Shown piece after piece: positions 6,841-14,556 of a DNA stretch of 15,020 nt; the first letter of the stretch is position 1; each line of letters begins with the position of its first letter. Below the pieces are notes generated by a model that did not search any database, was not told the DNA's origin, and saw only the letters and a list, made by a program, of their open reading frames with translations. This DNA is from Tannerella sp. (GTDB lineage Bacteria > Bacteroidota > Bacteroidia > Bacteroidales > Tannerellaceae). Made by a program: the position numbers and the translations under genes. Location of the stretch: positions 1-15,020 of the forward strand of contig JAIRYY010000053.1 of the NCBI GenBank assembly GCA_031267485.1, written 5' to 3'.

Positions 6841-7707
6841 TTATAATTCCAAATGAATTTCCCGGACTGATAACAGCAATTCTCCGAGTTCGGAAAGATC
6901 TTTGACGACAAGATCGGGACGGACGTCGCTGTCTTTCAAATCCTCCTCTTTTGTCTCTCCGCTCAGCACGAGCACGCCCAGGGCTTTTGTGTTTTTTGCC
7001 ATTCGGATGTCGGTATATATCCTGTCGCCGACCATGGCTATTTCGTCCGGTCGCAGGCTGTAACGGTGCATGATTCCGTTCAGCATGCGCGGATCCGGTT
7101 TGCCGGTCACGACGTCGGGCATTCGTCCGGTCGCCCGTTCAAGACCGGCGCAGATGGAACCGCAGTCAACAAGCACGGTCGGCTGATCCGTCGGACATAC
7201 CCTGTCGGGGTTGGTGGCAATGTAGGCCAGTCCGTTCCTGATCCACCACGCCGCACGGCATAGCCTCGAATAAGTCAGCGAAGTGTCGAACCCCACGATT
7301 ACCGCGTCCGGCCTGTCGGAGGGGTCGTCTGTTGCCGGGATGAACCCCGCATCTTCAAACTCTCTTGTCAGGCTTGGCGTTCCCAGGATGAACAGGCGCC
7401 TGACGTCGGGGTGACGGGACCGCAGATAATCAATCGCAGCCTGTCCGGACGTATAAATCTCATCCAGGGAAGCGGGGATTCCCGCGCGCTCCAGATGTGA
7501 CAGGCAGTCGAGCCTGCTTTTTGAAGAATTGTTTGTCAGGAAGGAATATCCGATGCCGTTCTTCTTCATCCTGTCGAGGAAACCGATCGTAAAGGGAAAC
7601 AGCGTCCCGCCATTGTATATCGTGCCGTCCAGGTCCAGTGCGAGATGCCTGATTGCTTTCAATCCCGGTTTCAACCCCGAAACAATCCCCGTGTCGCTAT
7701 ATTTCAT
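6841..7707 (-). CDS. HAD-superfamily phosphatase, NagD/4-nitrophenylphosphatase-like (subfamily IIA)
   Basis: A 288-residue cytosolic phosphatase with all HAD motifs in order. Motif I is DLDGT (25-29), with D25 as nucleophile and D27 as acid/base. Motif II is TNNSS (58-62), motif III lysine is K203 in GKPDP, and motif IV is VGDRIYTD (227-233+) with D228 and D233 for magnesium. A C2-type cap lies between motifs II and III, as in NagD and phosphoglycolate/glycerol-phosphate phosphatases. The cap GFDTSLTY (139-146) and IATNPD (163-168) are typical of this branch. It starts 9 nt after the stop of sn-glycerol-1-phosphate dehydrogenase, so the two are almost certainly one operon. That context suggests a glycerol phosphate substrate, an inference; family members also hydrolyse nucleotides and phosphoglycolate. 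Confidence 0.88.
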   Translation of the reverse strand: MKYSDTGIVSGLKPGLKAIRHLALDLDGTIYNGGTLFPFTIGFLDRMKKNGIGYSFLTNNSSKSRLDCLSHLERAGIPASLDEIYTSGQAAIDYLRSRHPDVRRLFILGTPSLTREFEDAGFIPATDDPSDRPDAVIVGFDTSLTYSRLCRAAWWIRNGLAYIATNPDRVCPTDQPTVLVDCGSICAGLERATGRMPDVVTGKPDPRMLNGIMHRYSLRPDEIAMVGDRIYTDIRMAKNTKALGVLVLSGETKEEDLKDSDVRPDLVVKDLSELGELLLSVREIHLEL

Positions 7708-7716
7708 CGCGAGCGT

Positions 7717-9060
7717 TCAGTCTGATTCGATTTCCCATATTCCGCCTTTCCCGAACAGACCGTCCAGCCACTGATTCATGAGATTCGTGCGGACGGCAAG
7801 GTCGAGCACGGTGAAACGTCGCCGGAGGAACTGCGAGCGGATAAAGGTTTCGCGAAGTCTTCTCCGGGAAATGCCTATCTGCTCCGGCTCCACGGGTGCG
7901 CCGACCGTTTGCAGCCGCCTTTTCGCTTCCCCGTACGGGAGAAGCTGCTCTTCCAGTCTCAGCCTGATTTCCGGCCATTTTCCGGTTAGCAGTTCCAACT
8001 GTTTGCGCAGCTGCGCTGCGTCGATGTATTTTGCTCCCGTTTCCCGCAGTCCTATATCGGGGAAATCGGTTCCCCTGAATATTTCCGATGCCGTTTTGTC
8101 CATTTCTCCGGCAGTGGGCCAGGCTTTACAGGCGGCTTCAATATCCAGCTTCTCCAGGGGCGTTTTCAGTACCTGTTCATAGAAAGCGGTGATGGCAATG
8201 GAGCCTATGCTTACCTGGAAACCGTGAGACACATGCGCTCCGTTGTTGAGGTGATGCTCCATGTTCCACAGGTGGCTGAACTGATGCTCGGCGCCCGATG
8301 CGGGACGGCTTGTCCGCGACCATTGCATGGCAAAACCGCCCAGCATAAGCCCCTCCACAAACTTTGAGATGGCATCCGCCTGTCCGCTCCTTATATCCTC
8401 CGGACGGGACAGGGCATCGTGCAGTCCGCCCTGGACAATGTCCCACGCCTGCCGGTCAACAGGCTCAACGTTCAGCATGTCGGCCAGTATCCAGTCGGCG
8501 CCCGCCACAACTTTCGCAAAAAGGTCGGCATAACCGGAAGCGGTCATCTCCGGCGGCGCCTTGCGGATGATGTCAATGTCGGCCAGGCAAGCCTGCGGTG
8601 CGGGACAGCTGAACGTTTGTTTGGCGCCGTCTGCCGTGATTGACGCCCCGAAAGCGGTATACCCGTCCATGGATGCGGCTGTGGCGACACACATGTACGG
8701 CCTGCCGGTGAGATGTGACGACAGTTTCGTCAGGTCGTTGATGGTTCCCGAACCAACGGCAACAGGTATTGCGTCCGTATTCTTCAGAAACCCGGTTAAC
8801 GTATCCACATACGAATATTCCGCATACAGTTCGGGGTCCGTAAAAATGAAAGGCGCATCCTGTTCCACGCCGGCTCCGGTCATAAAATGCACGACAGCCT
8901 GTCCGGCGGCCTTACAGGTGTTGTTGTCAGCTATGATAACAGCCTTCCTGCCGGGAAACTGTTCCCTGAACAGCGCTGCAACTTCCGGAAGAATACCGGG
9001 AGCAATCCATAGCGCTTTCGTTTCCTTGGCTACTTTTAAAGCATCTTCTATCCTTGACAT
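7717..9060 (-). CDS. egsA: sn-glycerol-1-phosphate dehydrogenase (AraM/EgsA family)
   Basis: NAD(P)H-dependent reduction of dihydroxyacetone phosphate to sn-glycerol-1-phosphate, in the cytosol. The 447-residue protein belongs to the iron-containing alcohol dehydrogenase superfamily. It has the dinucleotide motif GSGTINDL (103-110), TAASMDGY (127-134), the metal-site region ADLFAKV (178-184, probable ligand D179), and SRPASGAEHQFSH (251-263) with H259. HVSHGFQV (276-283) with H279 completes the usual Asp-His-His set. Length and motif order match bacterial AraM proteins, including the C-terminal extension. The frame is open 29 codons further upstream, but I chose ATG at 9060: the upstream residues are atypical and the start follows a U-rich Bacteroidota leader. 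The next gene is a NagD-type phosphatase 9 nt on. No GGGP synthase (PcrB-like) is present, so use of the product for archaeal-type ether lipid is not supported here. Confidence 0.9.
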   Translation of the reverse strand: MSRIEDALKVAKETKALWIAPGILPEVAALFREQFPGRKAVIIADNNTCKAAGQAVVHFMTGAGVEQDAPFIFTDPELYAEYSYVDTLTGFLKNTDAIPVAVGSGTINDLTKLSSHLTGRPYMCVATAASMDGYTAFGASITADGAKQTFSCPAPQACLADIDIIRKAPPEMTASGYADLFAKVVAGADWILADMLNVEPVDRQAWDIVQGGLHDALSRPEDIRSGQADAISKFVEGLMLGGFAMQWSRTSRPASGAEHQFSHLWNMEHHLNNGAHVSHGFQVSIGSIAITAFYEQVLKTPLEKLDIEAACKAWPTAGEMDKTASEIFRGTDFPDIGLRETGAKYIDAAQLRKQLELLTGKWPEIRLRLEEQLLPYGEAKRRLQTVGAPVEPEQIGISRRRLRETFIRSQFLRRRFTVLDLAVRTNLMNQWLDGLFGKGGIWEIESD

Positions 9061-9164
9061 AAATTTATTTTTTTTGTTTATACAAATCCTCGTTTTCCGC
9101 AAGTTCATCGCTGTAAAAACTTTTGTTTCGCAAAGTACTCGCATCATTTACGGGTTATACGGCG

Positions 9165-9172
9165 CAAAGATA
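9165..9172 (-). promoter_or_regulatory. candidate -7 element for the egsA operon
   Basis: On the minus strand this reads TATCTTTG, a perfect TAnnTTTG. It would give a leader of about 95-100 nt before the chosen start at 9060. No TTTG box is seen at the correct distance, so the promoter is half supported. Confidence 0.45.
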
Positions 9173-9202
9173 ATGAAACAATTATGGATTACGAATTAAA
9201 AA

Positions 9203-9231
9203 TTGCGGAAAATCGGTTTTACGTAATTTTG
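9203..9231 (+). promoter_or_regulatory. Bacteroidota promoter P1 upstream of the nitroreductase
   Basis: TTG (9203-9205), an 18-nt spacer and TAATTTTG (9224-9231). The predicted start of transcription is about 50 nt before the nitroreductase ATG. Its TTTG also serves as the upstream box of a second promoter. Confidence 0.5.
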
Positions 9232-9259
9232 CAACATAGAGGTTTTTCATGTAAATTTG
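9228..9259 (+). promoter_or_regulatory. Bacteroidota promoter P2 upstream of the nitroreductase
   Basis: TTTG (9228-9231), a 20-nt spacer and TAAATTTG (9252-9259), a full match to the sigma consensus. The -7 box ends 31 nt before the ATG at 9291. Confidence 0.65.
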
Positions 9260-9290
9260 TCCGGTATTTCATCATATTATAGAGAAAGTT

Positions 9291-10043
9291 ATGTTGGATA
9301 AAATGAAAGAGAGGCGGACGATACGCCAATATGCGGAGCGGGATGTTCCCGAAGAACTGCTGTGTGAGTTGCTGGAAGTGGCGGCGAGAGCGTCCAATAC
9401 GGGCAATATGCAGCTGTACAGCGTTGTTGTGACGCGTGACCGTTCCCGGAAAGAAAAGCTGGCGCCGGCGCATTTCAATCAGGCGATGGTTACCGGGGCG
9501 CCTGTCATGCTTACGTTTTGCGCCGATGCGAACCGTTTTGTGAAATGGGCTTCGTGTCGCAGGGCGGATGCCGGGTTTGATAATTTCCAGACATTTATGG
9601 CTGCCGTTATCGATTCGATGCTCTTTGCGCAGACTTTTTGCGTCGCGGCCGAGGAAAAGGGGCTGGGTATATGCTATCTGGGCACCACGACGTATAATGC
9701 GGCTCCCATTATTGAAGCGCTGTCGTTGCCGCGTCTCGTCGTTCCGGTCACGGCCGTTACGGTGGGATATCCGGCCGAACCGCTACCCGAACAGCCGGAG
9801 CGACTGCCGTTAGCCGCCATTGTGCATCGGGAGCAATATGCGGACTATACGGAATCGGCTATTGACGCACTGTACGGAGACAAGGAGGCGCTGGAAGCAA
9901 ACCGCCGCTTTGTCGAAGAAAACGGCAGGGAAACGTTGGCGCAGGTCTTTACCGACGTGCGCTACAGTCGCAGGAACAATGAATTTTTCTCCCGCGAGTT
10001 TCTGGAAGTCCTCAAATCGCAGGGATTTCTGCCGGAGGTGTAA
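9291..10043 (+). CDS. FMN-dependent nitroreductase-family oxidoreductase (NfsA/FRP-like)
   Basis: A 250-residue flavoprotein of the nitroreductase superfamily, expected to act as a cytosolic homodimer reducing nitroaromatics, quinones or flavins with NAD(P)H. The N terminus ERRTIRQYAERDVPEE is the typical FMN-binding start (the RxxRxY pattern). ASNTGNMQLYSVVVTRD (about residues 35-51) is the second phosphate/flavin-contact region. EEKGLGICYLGTTTYN (about 122-137) matches the glycine-rich segment of the fold. The C-terminal arm (about 190-250) is as long as in the NfsA/FRP branch. The physiological substrate is not apparent. Two overlapping promoters lie upstream. Its last 32 bases overlap the 3' end of the convergent AraC-family gene. 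The start at 9291 could alternatively be ATG at 9303 (M5). Confidence 0.87.
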   Translation: MLDKMKERRTIRQYAERDVPEELLCELLEVAARASNTGNMQLYSVVVTRDRSRKEKLAPAHFNQAMVTGAPVMLTFCADANRFVKWASCRRADAGFDNFQTFMAAVIDSMLFAQTFCVAAEEKGLGICYLGTTTYNAAPIIEALSLPRLVVPVTAVTVGYPAEPLPEQPERLPLAAIVHREQYADYTESAIDALYGDKEALEANRRFVEENGRETLAQVFTDVRYSRRNNEFFSREFLEVLKSQGFLPEV

Positions 10044-10947
10044 TGCCGAGAACGGCGCTTTCCTTCCTGTATTTTGCGGGTGCGTATCCGGTGATTCGGC
10101 TGAAAATCCGGCTGAAGTGATACCGGTTGGCAAATCCCGTTTTGTCGGCAATCTCGTCGATGCTCCGATTCGAATGTAGAAGCAGGAGGCAGGCATGCTG
10201 GATTCTTTTTTTTCGGATGAAGTTTTGCAGCGTTTCGCCGACATGCTCCCGGAACAGCCGCGAAAAGGCATTCGTTGCCATGTTTGCCCTGTTTGCCAGC
10301 GATTCGTTGGTGAAATCGTTGCCGATATTGTTTTCGATAAGGTTTATAATTCGGGCAATCCGCACATCCCTTATCGGATATTTCCATTTTTCTTCACCCA
10401 TGCTGAAAAGCAGTTCGCAGATAAGCGACTGTATGGTGAGGAAGATGGTGAAATTGAACTGCGCCACATGCTCCGTCAGGTAGTTGCGCAGCCGTATTAT
10501 CCTGTCTTCGAGATGCCTGTTCATGCGGAACGGATAGATGCCGGGCGACACGCTGTCGTACGGATAGCCCAGCGTGAAATGGATGAAAAGATGTTCGATG
10601 GCGCCTTTTTCCAGCAGCTCGCCGAGTTTGTCTCCTGCCGTTTCCGAGATTCGTCCGCCCGTGAGGCGATAACCGTCTTCCGGGATGGGATGGCTGTAGA
10701 GCCTTGACGAATAATCCGTATTCGGAGCAATCAGGTATAGCGTGTCCGGCTCCATTTCGTAAACCTGCTGTTTATATTCCATGAAACCGCCCCGCTGTAC
10801 ATTATTATATATGCGCCAGAAAGGGAATGACAGTTTCCGGTGCTCCCAGTTTATTATCCACCAGTAGCGGCAGCAGTGCATCTGGAGATTGAAATTAGGA
10901 AATGACTGGATGATCTCCGAAGGGTCGCCGGTATAAACTTTTTCCAT
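10012..10947 (-). CDS. AraC-family transcriptional regulator, divergent from fucI
   Basis: A 311-residue DNA-binding regulator. The N-terminal ~190 residues are a predicted sensor domain; MEPDTLYLIAPNTDYSSRL is typical of the AraC cupin-like fold. The last ~100 residues carry the two AraC helix-turn-helices. HTH1 is around FTNESLANRANMATNAFSRL, and HTH2 is around SIDEIADKTGFANRYHFSRI, ending in the family signature ITGYAPAKYRK. I chose ATG at 10947 rather than the open-frame ATG at 10971, because the longer version would overlap the likely -7 element. The gene is divergently transcribed from fucI with a 115-nt shared intergenic region, so control of fucI/fucP in response to a sugar is the natural inference. 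Characterised Bacteroides fucose loci use a GntR-type repressor instead, as I recall, so an AraC regulator here would be different. The 3' end overlaps the convergent nitroreductase gene. Confidence 0.9.
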   Translation of the reverse strand: MEKVYTGDPSEIIQSFPNFNLQMHCCRYWWIINWEHRKLSFPFWRIYNNVQRGGFMEYKQQVYEMEPDTLYLIAPNTDYSSRLYSHPIPEDGYRLTGGRISETAGDKLGELLEKGAIEHLFIHFTLGYPYDSVSPGIYPFRMNRHLEDRIIRLRNYLTEHVAQFNFTIFLTIQSLICELLFSMGEEKWKYPIRDVRIARIINLIENNIGNDFTNESLANRANMATNAFSRLFREHVGETLQNFIRKKRIQHACLLLLHSNRSIDEIADKTGFANRYHFSRIFSRITGYAPAKYRKESAVLGITPPAEIPAI

Positions 10948-10968
10948 ATCGAATGTTCGTTTTGGATA

Positions 10969-10976
10969 CAAAGATA
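10969..10976 (-). promoter_or_regulatory. candidate -7 element for the AraC-family gene
   Basis: On the minus strand this reads TATCTTTG, matching TAnnTTTG, 21 nt before the start at 10947. No good upstream TTTG box is seen. Its position supports the shorter start codon. Confidence 0.45.
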
Positions 10977-10990
10977 TATAAAACGGATAT

Positions 10991-11020
10991 TTTGTAATTG
11001 TTTATTATGCTATATTTTTG
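10991..11020 (+). promoter_or_regulatory. Bacteroidota sigma promoter for fucI
   Basis: TTTG (10991-10994), an 18-nt spacer and TATTTTTG (11013-11020). The predicted leader is about 35 nt. The two boxes sit in similar contexts (ATATTTTG and ATATTTTTG, roughly 25 nt apart), so an activator bound to direct repeats here cannot be separated from the promoter by eye. Confidence 0.6.
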
Positions 11021-11062
11021 CAGTACAAATACGAATTACTCATTTTTAAAAAATTGATATAG

Positions 11063-12850
11063 ATGAAAACAAAAAGATTTCAGGGCGAATGGCCCAGGAT
11101 AGGTATTCGTCCGGCAATAGACGGACGTATGGGCGGTGTTCGCGAATCGCTTGAGAATCAAACGATGAACATGGCAAAGAGTGTGGTGGATTTGCTTACG
11201 GCACACCTGAAATATCCCGACGGTACGCCGGTACAGTGTGTGATAGCCGATTCGACAATCGGACGTGTGGCCGAAAGCGCCGCCTGCGCCGAAAAATTCA
11301 GGAGAGAAAACGTGGGAGTGACGATTTCGGTGACGCCCTGCTGGTGTTACGGAAGCGAGACGATGGATATGGACCCGCATACGGTGAAAGCCGTCTGGGG
11401 ATTTAACGGAACGGAACGCCCCGGCGCCGTCTATCTGGCTGCCGTCCTGGCCGCCCATGCACAGAAAGGTCTGCCCGCATTCGGGATATACGGGCACAAC
11501 GTGCAGGATATGACGGATACAAGCATCCCGGGCGATGTCGAGGAAAAACTGCTCCGCTTCGCACGCGCTTCCCTGTCTGTCGCCATCATGCGCGGCAAGT
11601 CTTACCTGTCTGTCGGCGCCGTATGCATGGGCATTGCCGGTTCGATTGTTAACACCGACTTTTTTGAGGATTATCTCGGCATGCGCTGCGAGGGCATCGA
11701 TGAGGTGGAAATCATCCGCCGCATGACGCTGGGCATATACGACCGGGAGGAATATGAAAAAGCGCTGGCCTGGGCGAAAGCCAATTGCAGGGAATATGAG
11801 GATATATGCAACCGCCCGGATTTGCAGAAAGACCGCGCCGGGAAAGACGCCGACTGGGAGTTTGTCGTGAAGATGACGCTTATCGTCCGCGATTTGATGA
11901 TTGGAAACCCGAAATTGAAAGAGATGGGATTCGGCGAAGAATCGCTGGGACATAACGCGATTGCCGGCGGCTTCCAGGGGCAGCGCCAGTGGACGGACTT
12001 CTACCCGAACGGCGATTTTACGGAAGCAATCATGAATTCCTCGTTTGACTGGACGGGCATCCGCCAGCCGTATGTGCTGGCAACCGAAAATGATGCGCTG
12101 AACGGGACGGCAATGCTCTTCGGCTATCTGCTGACAAATACCGCACAGATATTTGCAGATGTGCGCACCTACTGGAGTCCCGAATCCGTGGAACGGGTTA
12201 CCGGCAGAAAACTGGAGGGCAAGGCGGCCAACGGTATTATCCACCTGATTAATTCCGGCGCCGCATCGCTCGACGGCTCGGCACGTCAGAACGATAAGGA
12301 CGGCAATCCCGCAATGAAGCCGTTCTGGGAAATCACGGAAGCAGAGGCGCAGGCCTGCCTGGACGCCACGGACTGGGTGCCGGCCAACCGCGAATATTTC
12401 CGTGGAGGCGGCTTCTCGTCAAAGTTCCTCACACGGCGGGATATGCCCTGTACGATGGTGCGCCTGAACTTGGTAAAAGGTTTGGGGCCCGTATTGCAGA
12501 TTGCCGAAGGCTGGACGGTCGAACTTGCCCCGGACGCGCACAGGATTCTCGATGACCGCACGGATAAAGGCTGGCCGACAACCTGGTTTGCACCGCGCCT
12601 GAATGATACCGGCGCTTTCCGGGACGTCTATTCTGTCATGAACAACTGGGGAGCCAATCACGGCTCAATCAGCTACGGACATATCGGGGCGGATTTGATA
12701 ACGCTGGCTTCCATGCTGCGGATACCTGTCTGCATGCATAATGTCGAAGAAGAAGACATCTTCCGTCCCGCCGCATGGAATGCATTCGGCATGGACAGGG
12801 AAGGTGCGGATTACCGTGCCTGTCAGACATATGGGCCATTGTACAGATGA
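11063..12850 (+). CDS. fucI: L-fucose isomerase
   Basis: Interconverts L-fucose and L-fuculose (also D-arabinose and D-ribulose in family members); a cytosolic, Mn-dependent hexamer in characterised enzymes. At 595 residues it is colinear with E. coli FucI (591). The metal and catalytic residues are conserved with a constant offset of five: E342 in [10 protein letters not shown]366 in FADVRTYWS and H533 in WGANHG. Other hallmark blocks are [11 protein letters not shown] (90-100), [16 protein letters not shown] (112-127), SSFDW (326-330) and PVCMHNVEE (555-563). It begins a plus-strand unit with its own consensus promoter and is followed by fucP after 112 nt holding a long hairpin. No fuculokinase or fuculose-phosphate aldolase gene is in the window. 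The start at 11063 matches the family N terminus. Confidence 0.96.
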   Translation: MKTKRFQGEWPRIGIRPAIDGRMGGVRESLENQTMNMAKSVVDLLTAHLKYPDGTPVQCVIADSTIGRVAESAACAEKFRRENVGVTISVTPCWCYGSETMDMDPHTVKAVWGFNGTERPGAVYLAAVLAAHAQKGLPAFGIYGHNVQDMTDTSIPGDVEEKLLRFARASLSVAIMRGKSYLSVGAVCMGIAGSIVNTDFFEDYLGMRCEGIDEVEIIRRMTLGIYDREEYEKALAWAKANCREYEDICNRPDLQKDRAGKDADWEFVVKMTLIVRDLMIGNPKLKEMGFGEESLGHNAIAGGFQGQRQWTDFYPNGDFTEAIMNSSFDWTGIRQPYVLATENDALNGTAMLFGYLLTNTAQIFADVRTYWSPESVERVTGRKLEGKAANGIIHLINSGAASLDGSARQNDKDGNPAMKPFWEITEAEAQACLDATDWVPANREYFRGGGFSSKFLTRRDMPCTMVRLNLVKGLGPVLQIAEGWTVELAPDAHRILDDRTDKGWPTTWFAPRLNDTGAFRDVYSVMNNWGANHGSISYGHIGADLITLASMLRIPVCMHNVEEEDIFRPAAWNAFGMDREGADYRACQTYGPLYR

Positions 12851-12894
12851 TGTAAAAAAGATAAATAGTATTAAATATTGCTAATAATAATAGG

Positions 12895-12939
12895 TCGGGG
12901 AACAAAAAGTACGGAATAGTCCATACTTTTGTTCCCCGA
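12895..12939 (+). terminator. long hairpin between fucI and fucP (attenuator or terminator candidate)
   Basis: Near-perfect inverted repeat. The left arm begins TCGGGGAACAAAA (12895-12907) and the right arm ends TTTTGTTCCCCGA (12927-12939). Pairing continues inward through GTA/TAC and GGA/TCC with one bulged A and one C-A mismatch, leaving the tetraloop ATAG (12916-12919). About 20 base pairs form in total. It ends 23 nt before the fucP start. The downstream sequence TAATTTTACTTTTAC is only moderately U-rich, so partial termination, transcript protection or a DNA operator are all possible. The right arm also contains TACTTTTG (12924-12931), a match to TAnnTTTG, without an upstream box. Confidence 0.6.
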
Positions 12940-12962
12940 TAATTTTACTTTTACAACAAAAT

Positions 12963-14267
12963 ATGCATATCATGGATAAACGAAAAAATGCAATCGTACC
13001 GGGAAAAATGATTTTCCCTTTTATTTTGGTAACTTCTCTTTTTGCCTTGTGGGGATTTGCGAATGACATCACAAACCCTATGGTGGCCGCTTTCAAAAAT
13101 ATACTGCTGATATCGAATTTCGAGAGTTCGCTCGTGCAGTTTGCATTCTACGGAGGCTATTGTTTTATGGCGATTCCGGCGGCGCTCTTCATACAGAAAT
13201 TCAATTATAAGAAAGGCATTATAGCAGGGCTGGTGCTTTATTCGGTCGGCTGTTTCCTTTTTCTCCCCGCAGGATATGCGATGGCGTTCTGGGCATTTCT
13301 GGTAGCCTATTTTATTATGACGTGCGGCCTGGCATTCCTCGAAACGACGTCAAATCCCTATATCCTCTCCATGGGGCCGGAGGAGACCTCGACGCGCAGG
13401 CTTAATCTGGCGCAGGCGTTCAATCCCATGGGTTCGCTGACGGGAATGTTCATCGCCAAAGAATTGATTCTTGCCCGTTTGAATACTGCCACGGAGGAGG
13501 AACGCCTCCTGCTGCAGCAAACCAATCCGGACGCTCTTGCCGTTATGCAGAAAGCGGATCTGGATGTGGTGAGCGGACCTTACCTTGTACTGGGCATTGT
13601 CGTATTCGTGTTTTTCATAGTATTTATGCTGTCACGTCTTCCGCAAAACCAGTCCGGTGATACGACTTCATCAACATCATCCATCTTCAAACGTCTTTTG
13701 CGAAACAACCGGTACGTCAGTTCCGTCATTGCGCAGGCATTCTATGTGGGCGTTCAGATTATGGTATGGACGTTCATTATACAATATGCTGAACTTGAAT
13801 TGGGTATGAGCAAGGCGACAGCGCAGGGATATAACATGGTAGCGATGGCAATCTTTGTCTCCAGCCGTTTTATCTGCACATTCCTGCTGAAATACTTCCG
13901 TCCGAGTTCGCTGCTGCTGGCGCTGGCAATCGGAGGCATTGCATTCACTTCGGGAGCCATTTTCATACACGGGATATTCGGCCTGTACAGTATTGTAGCC
14001 ATTTCCGCCTGCATGTCGCTGATGTTCCCCACGATATACGGCATAGCGCTGAAAGGCCTGGGTGATGACGCCAAACTCGGCTCGGCCGGACTAATCCTTG
14101 CAATCGGAGGCGGATGCCTGATGCCCCCCCTGCAGGGATTGCTGATAGATGAAGCCCACTGGTTCGAATCATTATCCTCCGTCAGGGTATCATTCGTACT
14201 GCCTTTGCTGTGTTTTGTCGTGATAGCGCTGTATGGCTACCGGACATCCAAGTCCGCGCAGACATGA
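12963..14267 (+). CDS. fucP: L-fucose:proton symporter (MFS, FucP family)
   Basis: Inner-membrane permease of the major facilitator superfamily, importing L-fucose with a proton. The 434-residue protein has twelve predicted hydrophobic segments split by the central loop (about residues 220-245). FucP landmarks are present: FALWGFAND (27-35) in helix 1, SLVQFAFYGGY (56-66), LETTSNPY (126-133) with E127 equal to E. coli E135, and RLNLAQAFNPMG (146-157) with Q151 and N154 equal to E. coli Q159 and N162. The E. coli proton-coupling D46 aligns with N38 here, while D35 stands where E. coli has N43, so the carboxylate seems moved one helical turn. ATG at 12963 is used; ATG at 12972 (M4) is equally plausible. 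It is adjacent to fucI, so the substrate is probably L-fucose or a close analogue. Confidence 0.9.
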   Translation: MHIMDKRKNAIVPGKMIFPFILVTSLFALWGFANDITNPMVAAFKNILLISNFESSLVQFAFYGGYCFMAIPAALFIQKFNYKKGIIAGLVLYSVGCFLFLPAGYAMAFWAFLVAYFIMTCGLAFLETTSNPYILSMGPEETSTRRLNLAQAFNPMGSLTGMFIAKELILARLNTATEEERLLLQQTNPDALAVMQKADLDVVSGPYLVLGIVVFVFFIVFMLSRLPQNQSGDTTSSTSSIFKRLLRNNRYVSSVIAQAFYVGVQIMVWTFIIQYAELELGMSKATAQGYNMVAMAIFVSSRFICTFLLKYFRPSSLLLALAIGGIAFTSGAIFIHGIFGLYSIVAISACMSLMFPTIYGIALKGLGDDAKLGSAGLILAIGGGCLMPPLQGLLIDEAHWFESLSSVRVSFVLPLLCFVVIALYGYRTSKSAQT

Positions 14268-14348
14268 TGCAACACGTATGAAATTTTATAACCGGCTCTT
14301 TTCCGAAAATTAATTTTTTCCGAAATCAAATGATTTTCGCAAAAAAGA

Positions 14349-14379
14349 TTTGCAGAATAAAAAATAACACCTATCTTTG
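14349..14379 (+). promoter_or_regulatory. Bacteroidota sigma promoter for tRNA-Phe
   Basis: TTTG (14349-14352), a 19-nt spacer and TATCTTTG (14372-14379), an exact match to the consensus. The -7 box ends 17 nt before the mature tRNA 5' end. This is the clearest phylum-level promoter in the window. Confidence 0.75.
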
Positions 14380-14396
14380 CACCCGCAAATGTGATT

Positions 14397-14469
<73 letters not shown>

Positions 14470-14491
14470 CTTTTTAAGAAACGTTTACATG

Positions 14492-14528
14492 AAGGGTATA
14501 TCCTTAGAAAAAGGGATATGCCCTTTTT
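14492..14528 (+). terminator. intrinsic terminator after tRNA-Phe
   Basis: AAGGGTATATCC (14492-14503) and GGATATGCCCTT (14514-14525) form a 12-bp stem with one T-G wobble and a 10-nt A-rich loop. The stem runs directly into TTTTT. It lies 22 nt after the tRNA 3' end. Confidence 0.75.
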
Positions 14529-14556
14529 GCGTTGTAGCAGTCGGAGATGCGAGGCA

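Noticed and set aside
10981..11060. Direct-repeat operator sites for the AraC-type regulator
   Set aside because: The only similar pair (ATATTTTG and ATATTTTTG) coincides with the fucI promoter boxes, so no independent operator can be claimed.
11036..12244. A 402-codon minus-strand frame opposite fucI
   Set aside because: fucI is unambiguous on the plus strand; the antisense product has no recognisable motif and no promoter.
14321..14340. The weak inverted repeat CGAAATCA/TGATTTTCG after fucP as its terminator
   Set aside because: The stem is short, has a bulge and a two-base loop, and is followed by an A run, not a T run. It remains unclear where the fucP transcript ends.
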